Shown here one piece after another: positions 7,962 through 15,717 of a stretch of 38,647 nt of DNA; position 1 is the first letter of the stretch; the number at the start of each line of letters is the position of its first letter. Both the position numbers and the translations under genes were made by a program. The DNA is taken from positions 1 through 38,647 of the forward strand of contig CAJMNO010000023.1 of assembly GCA_905214865.1 (NCBI GenBank), written 5' to 3'. The DNA comes from an uncultured bacterium. GTDB lineage: Bacteria; Actinomycetota; Coriobacteriia; Coriobacteriales; Atopobiaceae. Below the pieces are notes generated by a model, which saw only the letters and a list, made by a program, of their open reading frames with translations, was not told the origin of the DNA and did no database searches.

Positions 7962-9773
7962 ATGGGCTCGAACGACCGGCAGGGGGCATACGCCAGCAGG
8001 GACGAGGTCCCGGAGCGGTACAGGTGGGACCTCTCGTCGCTCTTCGCGGGCGACGACGAGTTCGAGCGCGCCCTCGCGGACGCGCAGGCGGTCCCCGACG
8101 AGTACGCCGCCAGGAGGGACTCTGCCACGGCGTCGGGCGAGGGGCTCCTGGCCTACCTGCGCTTTGACGACGACGCCACCCTGCGACTCCAGAGGCTGTG
8201 GAACTACGCCGGCCGCCGCGCGGACGAGGACACCCGCGTGAGCCGCTGCCAGGACCTCAACGCGCAGGTGACCTCGCTCCTCTCGCGCGTGGGGGCGTCC
8301 TCGGCCTGGTTCGAGCCCGCCGTCTGCGCCCTTGACGCCCAGACCCTGGAGGGCTGGTACCGCTCGACCCCCGGCCTGGGGCTCTACCGTCGTGCGCTCG
8401 ACCGCATCCGCGCCCTCGCCCCACACGTGCTGGGCGAGTCGGAGGAGGCGCTCCTGGCCCAGGCCGGCGAGATGGCGGCGCAGCCGGGACTCGCCTTCAC
8501 CATGCTCAACGACGCCGACCTCCGCTTCCCCGACGCGGTGGACGCTAGGGGAGAGGCGCATCCCGTCACGCACGGCAGCTTCGTCCCGCTGGAGCAGTCC
8601 CGCGACCGCGTGCTGCGCGAGAGCGCCTACCACAGCGTCTATGGCACCTACGGCAAGGTCCGCAACACCAGCGCCGCCCTCCTCGCCGCCCAGATGCGGC
8701 AGCTCGCGTTCTTCTCCCGTGCGCGCGGGTACAGCTCGTCGCTCGAGGCGTCCCTGGTCCCCACCGAGGTCCCGGTCGCCGTGTACCAGAGCCTCATCCG
8801 GTCGGTCCGTCGCAACGCGCCCGCCATGCACTCCTACATGGCGCTCAGGAAGCGCGCCCTGGGGGTGGACCACCTGCGCTACTGGGACGCGTACGTGCCC
8901 ATCGTCCAGGCGCCCGACCGCCGCTACACCTTTGAGGAGGCCTGCGACCTCATGCTCCGGGCCCTCGCCCCGCTGGGCGAAGACTACCTCGCGACCGTCA
9001 GGCATGGCATCGCGTCGCGCTGGATCGACGTGTACGAGACGCCGGGCAAGGTGAGCGGCGCCTACTCCGCGGACGGTCACGGCATGGAGCCCCTGGTGCT
9101 TCTCAACTTCCAGGGCACGCTCGACGACGTGTTCACGCTGTGCCACGAGATGGGGCACGCCATGCAGACCTGGCTCAGCAACCACGCCCAGCCGGTGCGC
9201 TACGCTGAGTACCCCATGTTCGTGGCCGAGGTGGCGTCCACGACCAACGAGTGCCTCCTCACCCGCCACCTGCTCTCGCAGGCGGACGACCCCGCCGAGC
9301 GCGCGTTCATCATCAACCACTTCTGCGAGCAGTTCCGCGGCACCCTGTACCGCCAGACCCTCTTCGCGGAGTTCGAGCGCGACGCCAACCAGGCGTGCGC
9401 CAGGGGAGAGGGGATGGGCGCCGACGCCCTGAGCGCGCGCTACCGGGGGCTCTGCGACGCCTACTACGGCCCCGCCATCGAGTCGGACGACGAGATCGCG
9501 CTGGAGTGGTCGCGCATCCCTCACTTCTACTACGACTACTACGTGTACGTGTACGCCACGAGCTTTGCCGCCGCGGTGGCGCTCTCGCAGCGAATCCTGG
9601 GCGAGGGCAAGCCCGCGGTGGACGACTACCTGGCCTTCCTCTCGGGCGGCTGCTCCAAGTCGCCCATCGAGCTCCTGCGTGGGGCCGGTGTCGACATGGA
9701 GTCCGGAGAGGCGGTCGACGCCGCGCTGGCGCAGTTCGCGGAGCTGGTGGACGAGCTCTCGTCGCTGCTGTAG
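7962..9773 (+). CDS. pepF: Oligoendopeptidase F (zinc metallopeptidase M3)
   Basis: Cytoplasmic zinc endopeptidase, 603 aa, cutting short peptides of roughly 7-17 residues in characterised members. ATG 7962 follows GAAAGGGGG. The N-terminal helical region ('YRWDLSSLFAGDDEFE') is the usual PepF opening. The zinc site is H-E-M-G-H (395-399), with the third ligand Glu423 in 'MFVAEVASTTNE'. The C-terminal 'FYYDYYVYVYATSFAAAVAL' stretch and 'LSGGCSKSPIELL' are conserved in PepF. Length matches the family. It is monocistronic in appearance: the next gene begins 121 bp downstream, after an extended -10-like sequence. Confidence 0.95.
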   Translation: MGSNDRQGAYASRDEVPERYRWDLSSLFAGDDEFERALADAQAVPDEYAARRDSATASGEGLLAYLRFDDDATLRLQRLWNYAGRRADEDTRVSRCQDLNAQVTSLLSRVGASSAWFEPAVCALDAQTLEGWYRSTPGLGLYRRALDRIRALAPHVLGESEEALLAQAGEMAAQPGLAFTMLNDADLRFPDAVDARGEAHPVTHGSFVPLEQSRDRVLRESAYHSVYGTYGKVRNTSAALLAAQMRQLAFFSRARGYSSSLEASLVPTEVPVAVYQSLIRSVRRNAPAMHSYMALRKRALGVDHLRYWDAYVPIVQAPDRRYTFEEACDLMLRALAPLGEDYLATVRHGIASRWIDVYETPGKVSGAYSADGHGMEPLVLLNFQGTLDDVFTLCHEMGHAMQTWLSNHAQPVRYAEYPMFVAEVASTTNECLLTRHLLSQADDPAERAFIINHFCEQFRGTLYRQTLFAEFERDANQACARGEGMGADALSARYRGLCDAYYGPAIESDDEIALEWSRIPHFYYDYYVYVYATSFAAAVALSQRILGEGKPAVDDYLAFLSGGCSKSPIELLRGAGVDMESGEAVDAALAQFAELVDELSSLL

Positions 9774-9844
9774 GCGGCGGCGGGCGAGAGGGGTCACCCT
9801 CCGGGGCCTGCGAGACGGTTCCGCCGCCCCGCGTCCCGCCACGC

Positions 9845-9853
9845 TGCTATCCT
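9845..9853 (+). promoter_or_regulatory. Candidate extended -10 of the EIIA gene
   Basis: TGCTATCCT (TG-n-TATNNT) sits 42-50 bp upstream of the EIIA start. No good -35 is seen at 16-18 bp, so it would have to work as an extended -10 promoter. The AT-rich stretch GGCTGTTTCTGTTGGTTTC follows it. Confidence 0.35.
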
Positions 9854-9894
9854 GTGGCTGTTTCTGTTGGTTTCAAGACGAGGGGTGCCTGCTC

Positions 9895-10413
9895 ATGGCG
9901 GTGGCTGACCAAAGCGCTTTGGGGGAGAGCCTCCCCGCGACCGACGGCTCCAGACGTCGCTCGGCGGGCGAGGTGCTCCTCTCGCCCGTCTCGGGCATGG
10001 CGATGAGCATGAGCGACGTGGACGACCCGGTGTTCTCGAGCGGGATGCTGGGCAAGGGCGCAGCCGTGGAGCCCAGCTCCGGCGTGGTGTGCTCGCCGGC
10101 GGATGGCACGGTGTCGGTGGTGGCGCGCGCCAAGCACGCCCTCTGCATGACCACCAAGACCGGCCTGGAGGTGCTCGTCCACGTGGGCATCGACTCGGTG
10201 GGGCTCGGTGGCGCGCCGTTCGACCTGCTCTGCGACGAGGGGCAGGCGGTCCGCGGGGGGCAGCCGCTCATGCGCACCGACCTCGACGCCATCCGCGGTG
10301 CCGGCGTCCCGGCCACGGTCATGGTGGTGGTGATGTCGACGGACGACGCCTCCAAGGTCGAGGGGCACCTCGGCCCCGTCGCGCAGGGCGAGGAGCTGCT
10401 GCGCGTTATCTAG
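9895..10413 (+). CDS. PTS EIIA domain protein, glucose/sucrose family (stand-alone)
   Basis: Phosphocarrier of 172 aa that passes phosphate from HPr to an EIIB domain. ATG 9895 is preceded by GAGGGG at 9 bp; a GTG two codons in could also serve. The N-terminal 25 residues are a variable extension. The EIIA barrel then begins with 'LLSPVSGMAMSMSDVDDPVF' and keeps both family histidines: one in 'KHALCMTT' and the phosphorylated His96 in H-V-G-I-D-S-V. It is a paralogue of the EIIA domain fused to the sucrose permease downstream, sharing the same motif order. It sits immediately upstream of the LacI-type regulator, so it probably belongs to the sucrose locus. A palindromic operator lies inside codons 5-10. 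It may serve an EIIBC permease encoded elsewhere or act in regulation. Confidence 0.85.
   Translation: MAVADQSALGESLPATDGSRRRSAGEVLLSPVSGMAMSMSDVDDPVFSSGMLGKGAAVEPSSGVVCSPADGTVSVVARAKHALCMTTKTGLEVLVHVGIDSVGLGGAPFDLLCDEGQAVRGGQPLMRTDLDAIRGAGVPATVMVVVMSTDDASKVEGHLGPVAQGEELLRVI
9909..9922 (+). promoter_or_regulatory. CRE/LacI-type operator inside the EIIA start region
   Basis: CCAAAGCGCTTTGG is a perfect 14-bp palindrome centred on CG, the hallmark of LacI/CcpA-family operators (core AAAGCGCTTT). It covers codons 5-10 of the EIIA gene, about 55-70 bp downstream of the candidate -10, where a bound repressor would act as a roadblock. The locus encodes its own LacI-family protein, but a global CcpA-like factor is equally possible. 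Confidence 0.55.
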
Positions 10414-10462
10414 CCGCGCCGTCGCACGCGCACGGCCCCGTACGCTGCCAGGGGAGGGGAGC

Positions 10463-11446
10463 ATGGACATCAACGGCATAGCGCGCCTCGCGGGCGTGTC
10501 GAGGGCGACCGTCTCGCGCTACCTCAACGACGGCTACGTGTCGGAGGAGAAGCGCCGGCTCATCAAGCAGGTCATCGACGAGACGGGCTACGTGCCCTCG
10601 CAGCAGGCCAAGACGCTCCGCACGGGGAAGACCAACCTGGTGGGCGTGGTCATCCCCAAGATCAACTCGCAGTCCGTCTCCCGCATGGTCGCCGGCCTCA
10701 CGTCGGTGCTCAACGAGAGCAAGTACCAGATGCTGCTGGCCAACACCGACAACGACACCGGCCTGGAGGTGGAGTACCTCAAGCTGTTCGCCGAGCGCAA
10801 CCGTGTGGACGGCATCGTGCTCATCGCCACGGTCATCACCCCCGCCCACCGCAAGGTGCTGGGCGAGACGCGCGTGCCCGTGGTGGTGCTGGGCCAGGAG
10901 CTCTCCGGCTGCACGAGCGTGTTCAACGACGACTACCACGCCATCCTCGACGTCACCAACATCGTTCTGGAGCACAGCGCCCACCCTGCGTTCATCGGTG
11001 TGCTGGAGGACGACGTCTCGGCTGGCCAGATGCGCCACCGTGGCTTCCTGGACGCCTGCCGCGACCACGGCATAGAGGTGCCCGGGCGCGCGCAGTGCGT
11101 GAGCGACTTCACCGTGGACGCGGGCTACCTCGCCGCCGAGCGGCTGCTCGAGGCCTACCCCGAGGCCGACGCCATGGTCTGCGCCTCTGACAACATCGCC
11201 TTTGGCGCCATGACCTGCCTGCGCGAGTACGGTCGGCGCATCCCCCAGGACGTCCAGGTCACCGGCGTGGGAGACACCGACCTGGCGCGCGTCATCACCC
11301 CCACGCTCACCACCGTGCACCACCACTACAAGACCGCCGGCATGGAGGCGGCCAAGGTGCTGGTGGGTGCCATGGGCGAGCGCGACGACGTCGACCGCGA
11401 GGTCCGCATGAGCTACGGGGTGCTCCGCCGCAACTCCACGCTGTAG
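10463..11446 (+). CDS. scrR: LacI-family transcriptional repressor, probable sucrose regulator
   Basis: DNA-binding repressor of 327 aa. ATG 10463 follows AGGGGAGGGGA. The N-terminal helix-turn-helix 'DINGIARLAGVSRATVSRYL' has the LacI signature, followed by the hinge region 'SQQAKTLRTGKTNLVGVVIP'. The remainder is the periplasmic-binding-protein-like effector domain ('DGIVLIATVI', 'DAMVCASDNIAFGAMTCL', 'VTGVGDTDLARVITPTLTTV'). It lies between the EIIA gene and the sucrose permease in the same orientation. Central-CG palindromes at 9909-9922 and 11673-11690 are the obvious candidate targets. The sucrose assignment comes from the neighbours scrA and scrB; the ligand cannot be read from sequence. 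Confidence 0.87.
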   Translation: MDINGIARLAGVSRATVSRYLNDGYVSEEKRRLIKQVIDETGYVPSQQAKTLRTGKTNLVGVVIPKINSQSVSRMVAGLTSVLNESKYQMLLANTDNDTGLEVEYLKLFAERNRVDGIVLIATVITPAHRKVLGETRVPVVVLGQELSGCTSVFNDDYHAILDVTNIVLEHSAHPAFIGVLEDDVSAGQMRHRGFLDACRDHGIEVPGRAQCVSDFTVDAGYLAAERLLEAYPEADAMVCASDNIAFGAMTCLREYGRRIPQDVQVTGVGDTDLARVITPTLTTVHHHYKTAGMEAAKVLVGAMGERDDVDREVRMSYGVLRRNSTL

Positions 11447-11462
11447 CCGCCGCGATGCGCCG

Positions 11463-11489
11463 GGGGAGAGGCGCGTGGCCCCTCTCCCC
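11463..11489 (+). terminator. Hairpin after the repressor gene
   Basis: GGGGAGAGG (11463-11471) pairs with CCTCTCCCC (11481-11489) around a 9-nt loop, 16 bp after the repressor stop. GC-only, without a T-run. It would separate the repressor transcript from the permease transcript. Note that both arms contain the locally over-represented octamer GGGGAGAG. Confidence 0.5.
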
Positions 11490-11638
11490 AAGCCCGTCCC
11501 CACGCCCCGATGGCGCGTCCGGCCTGTCGGTGACGCCCCGTTGGGATTCCGTTGGTCCCGCCCGTCTCCCATCGACTCCACGTCTCTGCCGCTCATGGCA
11601 GATAAGCGACCGTCTGCCGCCACCCGTGGTGGCGAACC

Positions 11639-11667
11639 CTCACAAGTTCCACAACCTGGAGTATCAC
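11639..11667 (+). promoter_or_regulatory. Candidate promoter of scrAB
   Basis: CTCACA (11639-11644, 4/6 match to a -35), 17-bp spacer, TATCAC (11662-11667, 4/6 match to a -10). The predicted start near 11674 falls in the operator at 11673-11690, a classical repressible layout. Individual matches are weak; the geometry with the operator is the main support. Confidence 0.4.
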
Positions 11668-11672
11668 TGATT

Positions 11673-11690
11673 TGTGAGAACGATTTCACA
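11673..11690 (+). promoter_or_regulatory. LacI-type operator upstream of scrA
   Basis: TGTGAGAACGATTTCACA is an 18-bp imperfect palindrome with central CG and outer TGTGA/TCACA arms, as expected for a LacI-family protein. It sits about 97 bp upstream of the scrA start and overlaps the predicted transcription start. The adjacent ScrR-like repressor is the natural candidate. Confidence 0.65.
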
Positions 11691-11786
11691 CGGATTGCCC
11701 CACGGTGTCCGCGGAAGTCGTGGGGTTAAGGCGAGGATGCGCTCCCAGCTTGGTGTGGGAACGGTCCCAGTCGAAGGGGAGTGGGC

Positions 11787-13763
11787 ATGGCTCTTGATTA
11801 CAAGCAAGCCGCGAAGGAGGCCCTCGAGGCCGTAGGCGGGTCCGGCAACATCGTGTCGGCGGCGCACTGCGCAACGCGCCTGAGGCTCGTGATTGCGGAC
11901 GACTCCAAGGTCGACAAGAAGAAGCTCGAGGACGCCGTGGGCGCCAAGGGCAACTTCCAGGCGTCCGGCCAGCTGCAGATCATCTATGGCACGGGGACCG
12001 TCGACAAGGTGTTCGACGAGTTCGTGGCGCAGGCGGGCATCACCGCCGGGTCAAAGGCCGACGTCAAGCAGGCGGCCGCCGCCAAGGGCAACGGCTTCCA
12101 GCGCGCCATCAAGGTCCTCTCCGACGTCTTCGTTCCCATCATCCCCGCAATCGTCGCCTCCGGCATGCTCATGGGCATCATGAGCGCCCTGCAGTACATG
12201 GGCACCCCCGTGGCAGACGGCGGTGCCGGGTTCTTCGCGCTCGACACCACCAACGTGTGGTGGCGCATCGCCTCGCTGATCAATGCCTGCGCGCTGGGCA
12301 ACCTGCAGATCCTGCTGGGCTTCTCGGCCGCGACGGTCTTTGGTGGCAACCCGTACCTCGGCGCCTCCCTGGGCGCTCTGCTCATCAGCTCCGACTTCAT
12401 CAACGCCTACAGCGCGTCTGACGCCATCGCCAAGGGCACCATGATCACGCTCGACGTTATCCCCGGCGTCTATAGCATCGACTGGATCGGCTACCAGGGC
12501 CACGTCATCCCCATCCTGGTGGGCGTCTGGATCCTGTGCTTCTTCGAGAAGCGCCTGCACAAGGTCGTTCCCGAGATGTTCGACCTGTTCCTGACCCCGC
12601 TGCTCTCCGTTTCGCTTGCCGCCTACATCACCATCCTGTTCGTCGGCCCCATCTTCGTGTGGCTCGAGAACAACATCCTCGGCCTGCTCATGTTCCTGCT
12701 CTCCGTGCCCCTTGGCATCGGCTACGTGATCATCGGCCTCATCTACTCGCCGTCGGTCGTCACGGGCCTGCACCAGATGTACACCGCCATCGACGTCTCG
12801 ATGCTCGCGCAGTACGGCGTGACCTACTGGCTGCCCATCGCCAGTGCCGCCAACATCTCGCAGGGCGGCGCCTGCCTGGCCGTCGCGCTCAAGACGCGCT
12901 CCGAGAAGACCAAGTCGCTCGCCGTCCCGTCCGGCATCTCGTGCCTGCTCGGCATCACCGAGCCCGCGATCTTCGGTGTCAACCTGCCCAAGGTCAAGCC
13001 CTTCGTCTGTGGCATGATCGGCTCCGCCTGCGGCGCCCTGTGCTGCTACATCTTCCAGCTCGCCGCCAGCGGCACCGGCGTCACCGGCATCTTTGGCATC
13101 CTGCTCTGCATCACCCAGCCCCTGCAGTACGCGGTCATGTTCGCCGTCGCCTTCGGCGTGGCGTTTGGCCTCACCAGCACGATCTACCGCGATCCCCAGG
13201 CAGAGGCCGAGCCCGCCGGCCAGGCGCTCGCCGAGGCCAAGGCCGCAGCTGACGAGGCGGTTGCGGAGGAGAGGTCCGTGGAGGAGAAGGACGCCGGCAG
13301 CGCTCCCGCGCCCAAGGCAGAGGTCATCGCATCTCCCGTCGCCGGCACGGCAATCGCCATGGCCGACGTGAAGGACCCCGTGTTCGCGAGCGGTGCCATG
13401 GGCGGCGGCGCGGCGGTCGTTCCCTCCGAGGGCGCCGTGTACGCCCCCGTCAGCGGCACCATCACCGTCCTGGCCGAGACCGGCCATGCCATCGGGCTCC
13501 TGTCCGACGGCGGTGCCGAGGTCCTCATCCACATTGGCATCGACACCGTCAACCTCAAGGGCGGCCCGTTCACGCCGCACACCCAGGTGGGTGCTCGCGT
13601 GAGCAAGGGAGACCTTCTCATGGACGTCGACCTCGACGCCATCAGCGCCGCGGGGCTCGACACCACCACGATGGTCGTGGTCACCAACACCGACGACTAC
13701 GGCTCGGTCGAGGGGAAGACCGGTCAGGTCAATTTTGGCGACGACCTGGTGAGCCTGTCCTAA
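11787..13763 (+). CDS. scrA: PTS sucrose-family EIIBCA permease
   Basis: Membrane transporter of 658 aa that imports and phosphorylates sucrose (or a related beta-glucoside/trehalose-type sugar). ATG 11787 follows GGGGAG at 5 bp. Domain order: EIIB with phospho-Cys28 in A-A-H-C-A-T-R-L-R (residues 1-90), EIIC with about ten membrane segments (roughly 105-475), an Ala/Glu-rich linker, and a fused EIIA domain (about 510-658) with phospho-His582 in H-I-G-I-D-T-V. EIIC contains 'GLHQMYTAID' and 'PIASAANISQGGACLAV' with 'GITEPAIFGVNLP', conserved in the sucrose/beta-glucoside family. Sucrose is favoured because scrB lies directly downstream. The fused EIIA makes the stand-alone EIIA upstream formally redundant. 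Confidence 0.9.
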   Translation: MALDYKQAAKEALEAVGGSGNIVSAAHCATRLRLVIADDSKVDKKKLEDAVGAKGNFQASGQLQIIYGTGTVDKVFDEFVAQAGITAGSKADVKQAAAAKGNGFQRAIKVLSDVFVPIIPAIVASGMLMGIMSALQYMGTPVADGGAGFFALDTTNVWWRIASLINACALGNLQILLGFSAATVFGGNPYLGASLGALLISSDFINAYSASDAIAKGTMITLDVIPGVYSIDWIGYQGHVIPILVGVWILCFFEKRLHKVVPEMFDLFLTPLLSVSLAAYITILFVGPIFVWLENNILGLLMFLLSVPLGIGYVIIGLIYSPSVVTGLHQMYTAIDVSMLAQYGVTYWLPIASAANISQGGACLAVALKTRSEKTKSLAVPSGISCLLGITEPAIFGVNLPKVKPFVCGMIGSACGALCCYIFQLAASGTGVTGIFGILLCITQPLQYAVMFAVAFGVAFGLTSTIYRDPQAEAEPAGQALAEAKAAADEAVAEERSVEEKDAGSAPAPKAEVIASPVAGTAIAMADVKDPVFASGAMGGGAAVVPSEGAVYAPVSGTITVLAETGHAIGLLSDGGAEVLIHIGIDTVNLKGGPFTPHTQVGARVSKGDLLMDVDLDAISAAGLDTTTMVVVTNTDDYGSVEGKTGQVNFGDDLVSLS

Positions 13764-13785
13764 TACCTCCGGGAGTCACGTTGGC

Positions 13786-13828
13786 CGCCCGTGCGTCGCA
13801 TCCCCGTCACGGGGACGGCGCACGGGCG
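13786..13828 (+). terminator. Long hairpin between scrA and scrB
   Basis: CGCCCGTGCG (13786-13795) pairs perfectly with CGCACGGGCG (13819-13828). The 23-nt loop contains a second inverted pair, CCCCGT-CA-CGGGG. It is 22 bp after the scrA stop and 75 bp before scrB. No T-run follows, so partial termination or mRNA processing that lowers scrB relative to scrA is as likely as full termination. Confidence 0.5.
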
Positions 13829-13902
13829 TCTCGCCTAGGTACGCATCGCACGACGTCCCGCCCGTGGCAACCTCCCGGGCGGAAGATGGGAGAGGAACGC
13901 CC

Positions 13903-15420
13903 ATGGCAAGCAGCAACGCGGAGCATCCCAAGCACGACTGGCGCCCCGCCTTCCACATCACGGTCCCCAACGGGGCGCTCAACGACCCCAACGGGCTCTG
14001 TCAGATCGACGGGACCTACCACGTGTTCCACCAGTACACGCCCAGCTGGCCGGCGCGTGGCGTGTGCTGGGCGCACTGGACCACCCGCGACTTCCGCACG
14101 TGGGAGTTCCATGGCTCGCCCATCCACCCCGACGGCGACCTCGACCGCAACGGCTCGTACTCCGGCTCTGCCGTGGTGCGCGACGGCAGGATGTGGTGCT
14201 ACCTCACGGGCAACGTCAAGGAGCCCGGTGACTACGACTACGACTTCGCCGGGCGCAAGGCCAACGAGCTCCTGTGCGTGAGCGACGACGGGGACCACTT
14301 CGACGGCAAGCGCCTGGTCCTCTCCAATGCCGACTACCCCGCCTACTGCTCCAACCACGTGCGTGACCCGTACGTGTGGGAGCAGGGCGGCGAGTACCAC
14401 ATGCTCCTGGGCGTGCGCACGGTAGAGAACCGCTCGGCGGTCATCCTCTACCACTCGCGGAATGGCATCGACTGGCAGATGGAGGGGTCGCTGAGCACCG
14501 TGGGCGAGAGGCCCCTTGGCTACATGTGGGAGTGTCCGGGGCGCATCGCGGTGGGTGGCAGGCAGTACCTGCTGGTATGTCCGCAGGGCGTGCCCAAGCG
14601 CGACCTCGCGTTCCAGAGCATCTACAACTGTGGGGTCTTCCCGCTGCAGCGAGACCTGGTGGAGATGGCGCGCGGCGACTCCGGGCGCATGGAGGCTTCC
14701 GGCCCCCAGCGCGTGCTGGACCCTGCCTCGTTCGTGGAGCTGGACTACGGGTTTGAGTTCTATGCCCCCCAGGCGTTCACGGACGAGTCCGGCAGGACCA
14801 TCCTCATGGGCTGGGTGGGGCTTCCCGACGTGGTGGGCGAGTACGACGACCCCACGCAGGCATGGAAGTGCAGCATCACCGTGCCTCGCGAGCTGAGCGT
14901 CAACGCTGCCGGACGCCTCTGCCAATGGCCGGTCGCAGAGGTCGATGCCCTCCGCGGCGAGCGGGTGGACCTGACCCCCGAGGGGGCGCATGGCTCCTCC
15001 GGACTTATAGGCTCCTCTCCCTACGACATGGTGTGCATGGACGGCGCGGTGGGGGCGACCGTCCCCGGCTGCCAGCTGGACCTCCTCGTGAGCGACATCC
15101 GGGGCGAGGGCAGGATCTGCCTCAACGCCGACCTGGAGCTCTCCGTGGTGGGACAGACGGTGGAGCTCGCCTTCCTCCGCCGTTCCGGCAGGGGCAGGGG
15201 CGTTCGCAGGGTGCCCCTCTCGGCGCTGTCCGAGGGTGCGCTCAGGAGCGTTCGCGTGCTCGTGGACACCTCGGTGGTCGAGATCTTCCTCAACGGGGGA
15301 GAGGTGACGCTCACCACGCGCTGGTACCCGGACCGCGTGGACCGGCTGGGTGTCTCCAGCACCTTTGGGGGAGACCATTCCGCATGGCTGCTGGATGGCT
15401 GGACCTTTGCGGGGGTATAG
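13903..15420 (+). CDS. scrB: Sucrose-6-phosphate hydrolase (GH32)
   Basis: Cytoplasmic invertase of 505 aa that splits sucrose-6-phosphate into glucose-6-phosphate and fructose. ATG 13903 has GGGAGAGGA upstream; an in-frame GTG 13 codons earlier is less well placed. GH32 signatures are all present: L-N-D-P-N-G with nucleophile Asp28, the R-D-P transition-state stabiliser (Asp155), and W-E-C-P with acid/base Glu210, followed by the beta-propeller. The C-terminal beta-sandwich contains 'VLVDTSVVEIFLNGGEV', the usual GH32 closing motif. Length is normal. It lies downstream of scrA, so the product of the PTS is its substrate. Confidence 0.94.
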   Translation: MASSNAEHPKHDWRPAFHITVPNGALNDPNGLCQIDGTYHVFHQYTPSWPARGVCWAHWTTRDFRTWEFHGSPIHPDGDLDRNGSYSGSAVVRDGRMWCYLTGNVKEPGDYDYDFAGRKANELLCVSDDGDHFDGKRLVLSNADYPAYCSNHVRDPYVWEQGGEYHMLLGVRTVENRSAVILYHSRNGIDWQMEGSLSTVGERPLGYMWECPGRIAVGGRQYLLVCPQGVPKRDLAFQSIYNCGVFPLQRDLVEMARGDSGRMEASGPQRVLDPASFVELDYGFEFYAPQAFTDESGRTILMGWVGLPDVVGEYDDPTQAWKCSITVPRELSVNAAGRLCQWPVAEVDALRGERVDLTPEGAHGSSGLIGSSPYDMVCMDGAVGATVPGCQLDLLVSDIRGEGRICLNADLELSVVGQTVELAFLRRSGRGRGVRRVPLSALSEGALRSVRVLVDTSVVEIFLNGGEVTLTTRWYPDRVDRLGVSSTFGGDHSAWLLDGWTFAGV

Positions 15421-15439
15421 GGAGCCCTAGCACGGGCAG

Positions 15440-15480
15440 ACGGCGGGGTCGGGTGCCAAGCTCGGCCCCGCCGTTGTCTT
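15440..15480 (+). terminator. Intrinsic terminator after scrB
   Basis: ACGGCGGGG (15440-15448) pairs with CCCCGCCGT (15466-15474) around a 17-nt loop, followed by TGTCTT. It starts 20 bp after the scrB stop. Confidence 0.75.
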
Positions 15481-15578
15481 GGATGCCCCTCTAGCAGGGG
15501 TTTTCCCACCCATGCCGCGATGCATCAAACGCGGCCAAAAGGGATGTCCGGGGACGAAACCGACCCTTGGCTTTGCGT

Positions 15579-15584
15579 TATTAT
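15579..15584 (+). promoter_or_regulatory. Candidate -10 of the PFOR gene
   Basis: TATTAT within TTTGCGTTATTATGAATC, an AT-rich island about 135 bp upstream of the PFOR start. No clear -35 at the right distance (TTGGCT at 15568-15573 is too close). If correct, the mRNA has a leader of about 130 nt that includes a small hairpin CCGCC/GGCGG at 15677-15692. Confidence 0.35.
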
Positions 15585-15717
15585 GAATCGTGGCCAAGAC
15601 TGGGATGGGGGATCCAAGTCGCGGTCCTGCACGCCGTCGAGAGACGGGGCGCCAAGCGCGTTCGTGTGTGGAACAGCCGCCTCTGGTGGCGGACCGTATC
15701 GCTTCGAAGGAGAGGAT

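Noticed and set aside
7584..9842. Long open frame antisense to pepF (752 codons)
   Set aside because: Same codon-bias artefact; it has no domain and PepF is complete on the other strand.
15677..15692. Riboswitch in the PFOR leader
   Set aside because: Only one 5-bp hairpin (CCGCC/GGCGG) is visible, with no known aptamer core and no terminator or anti-terminator pair.
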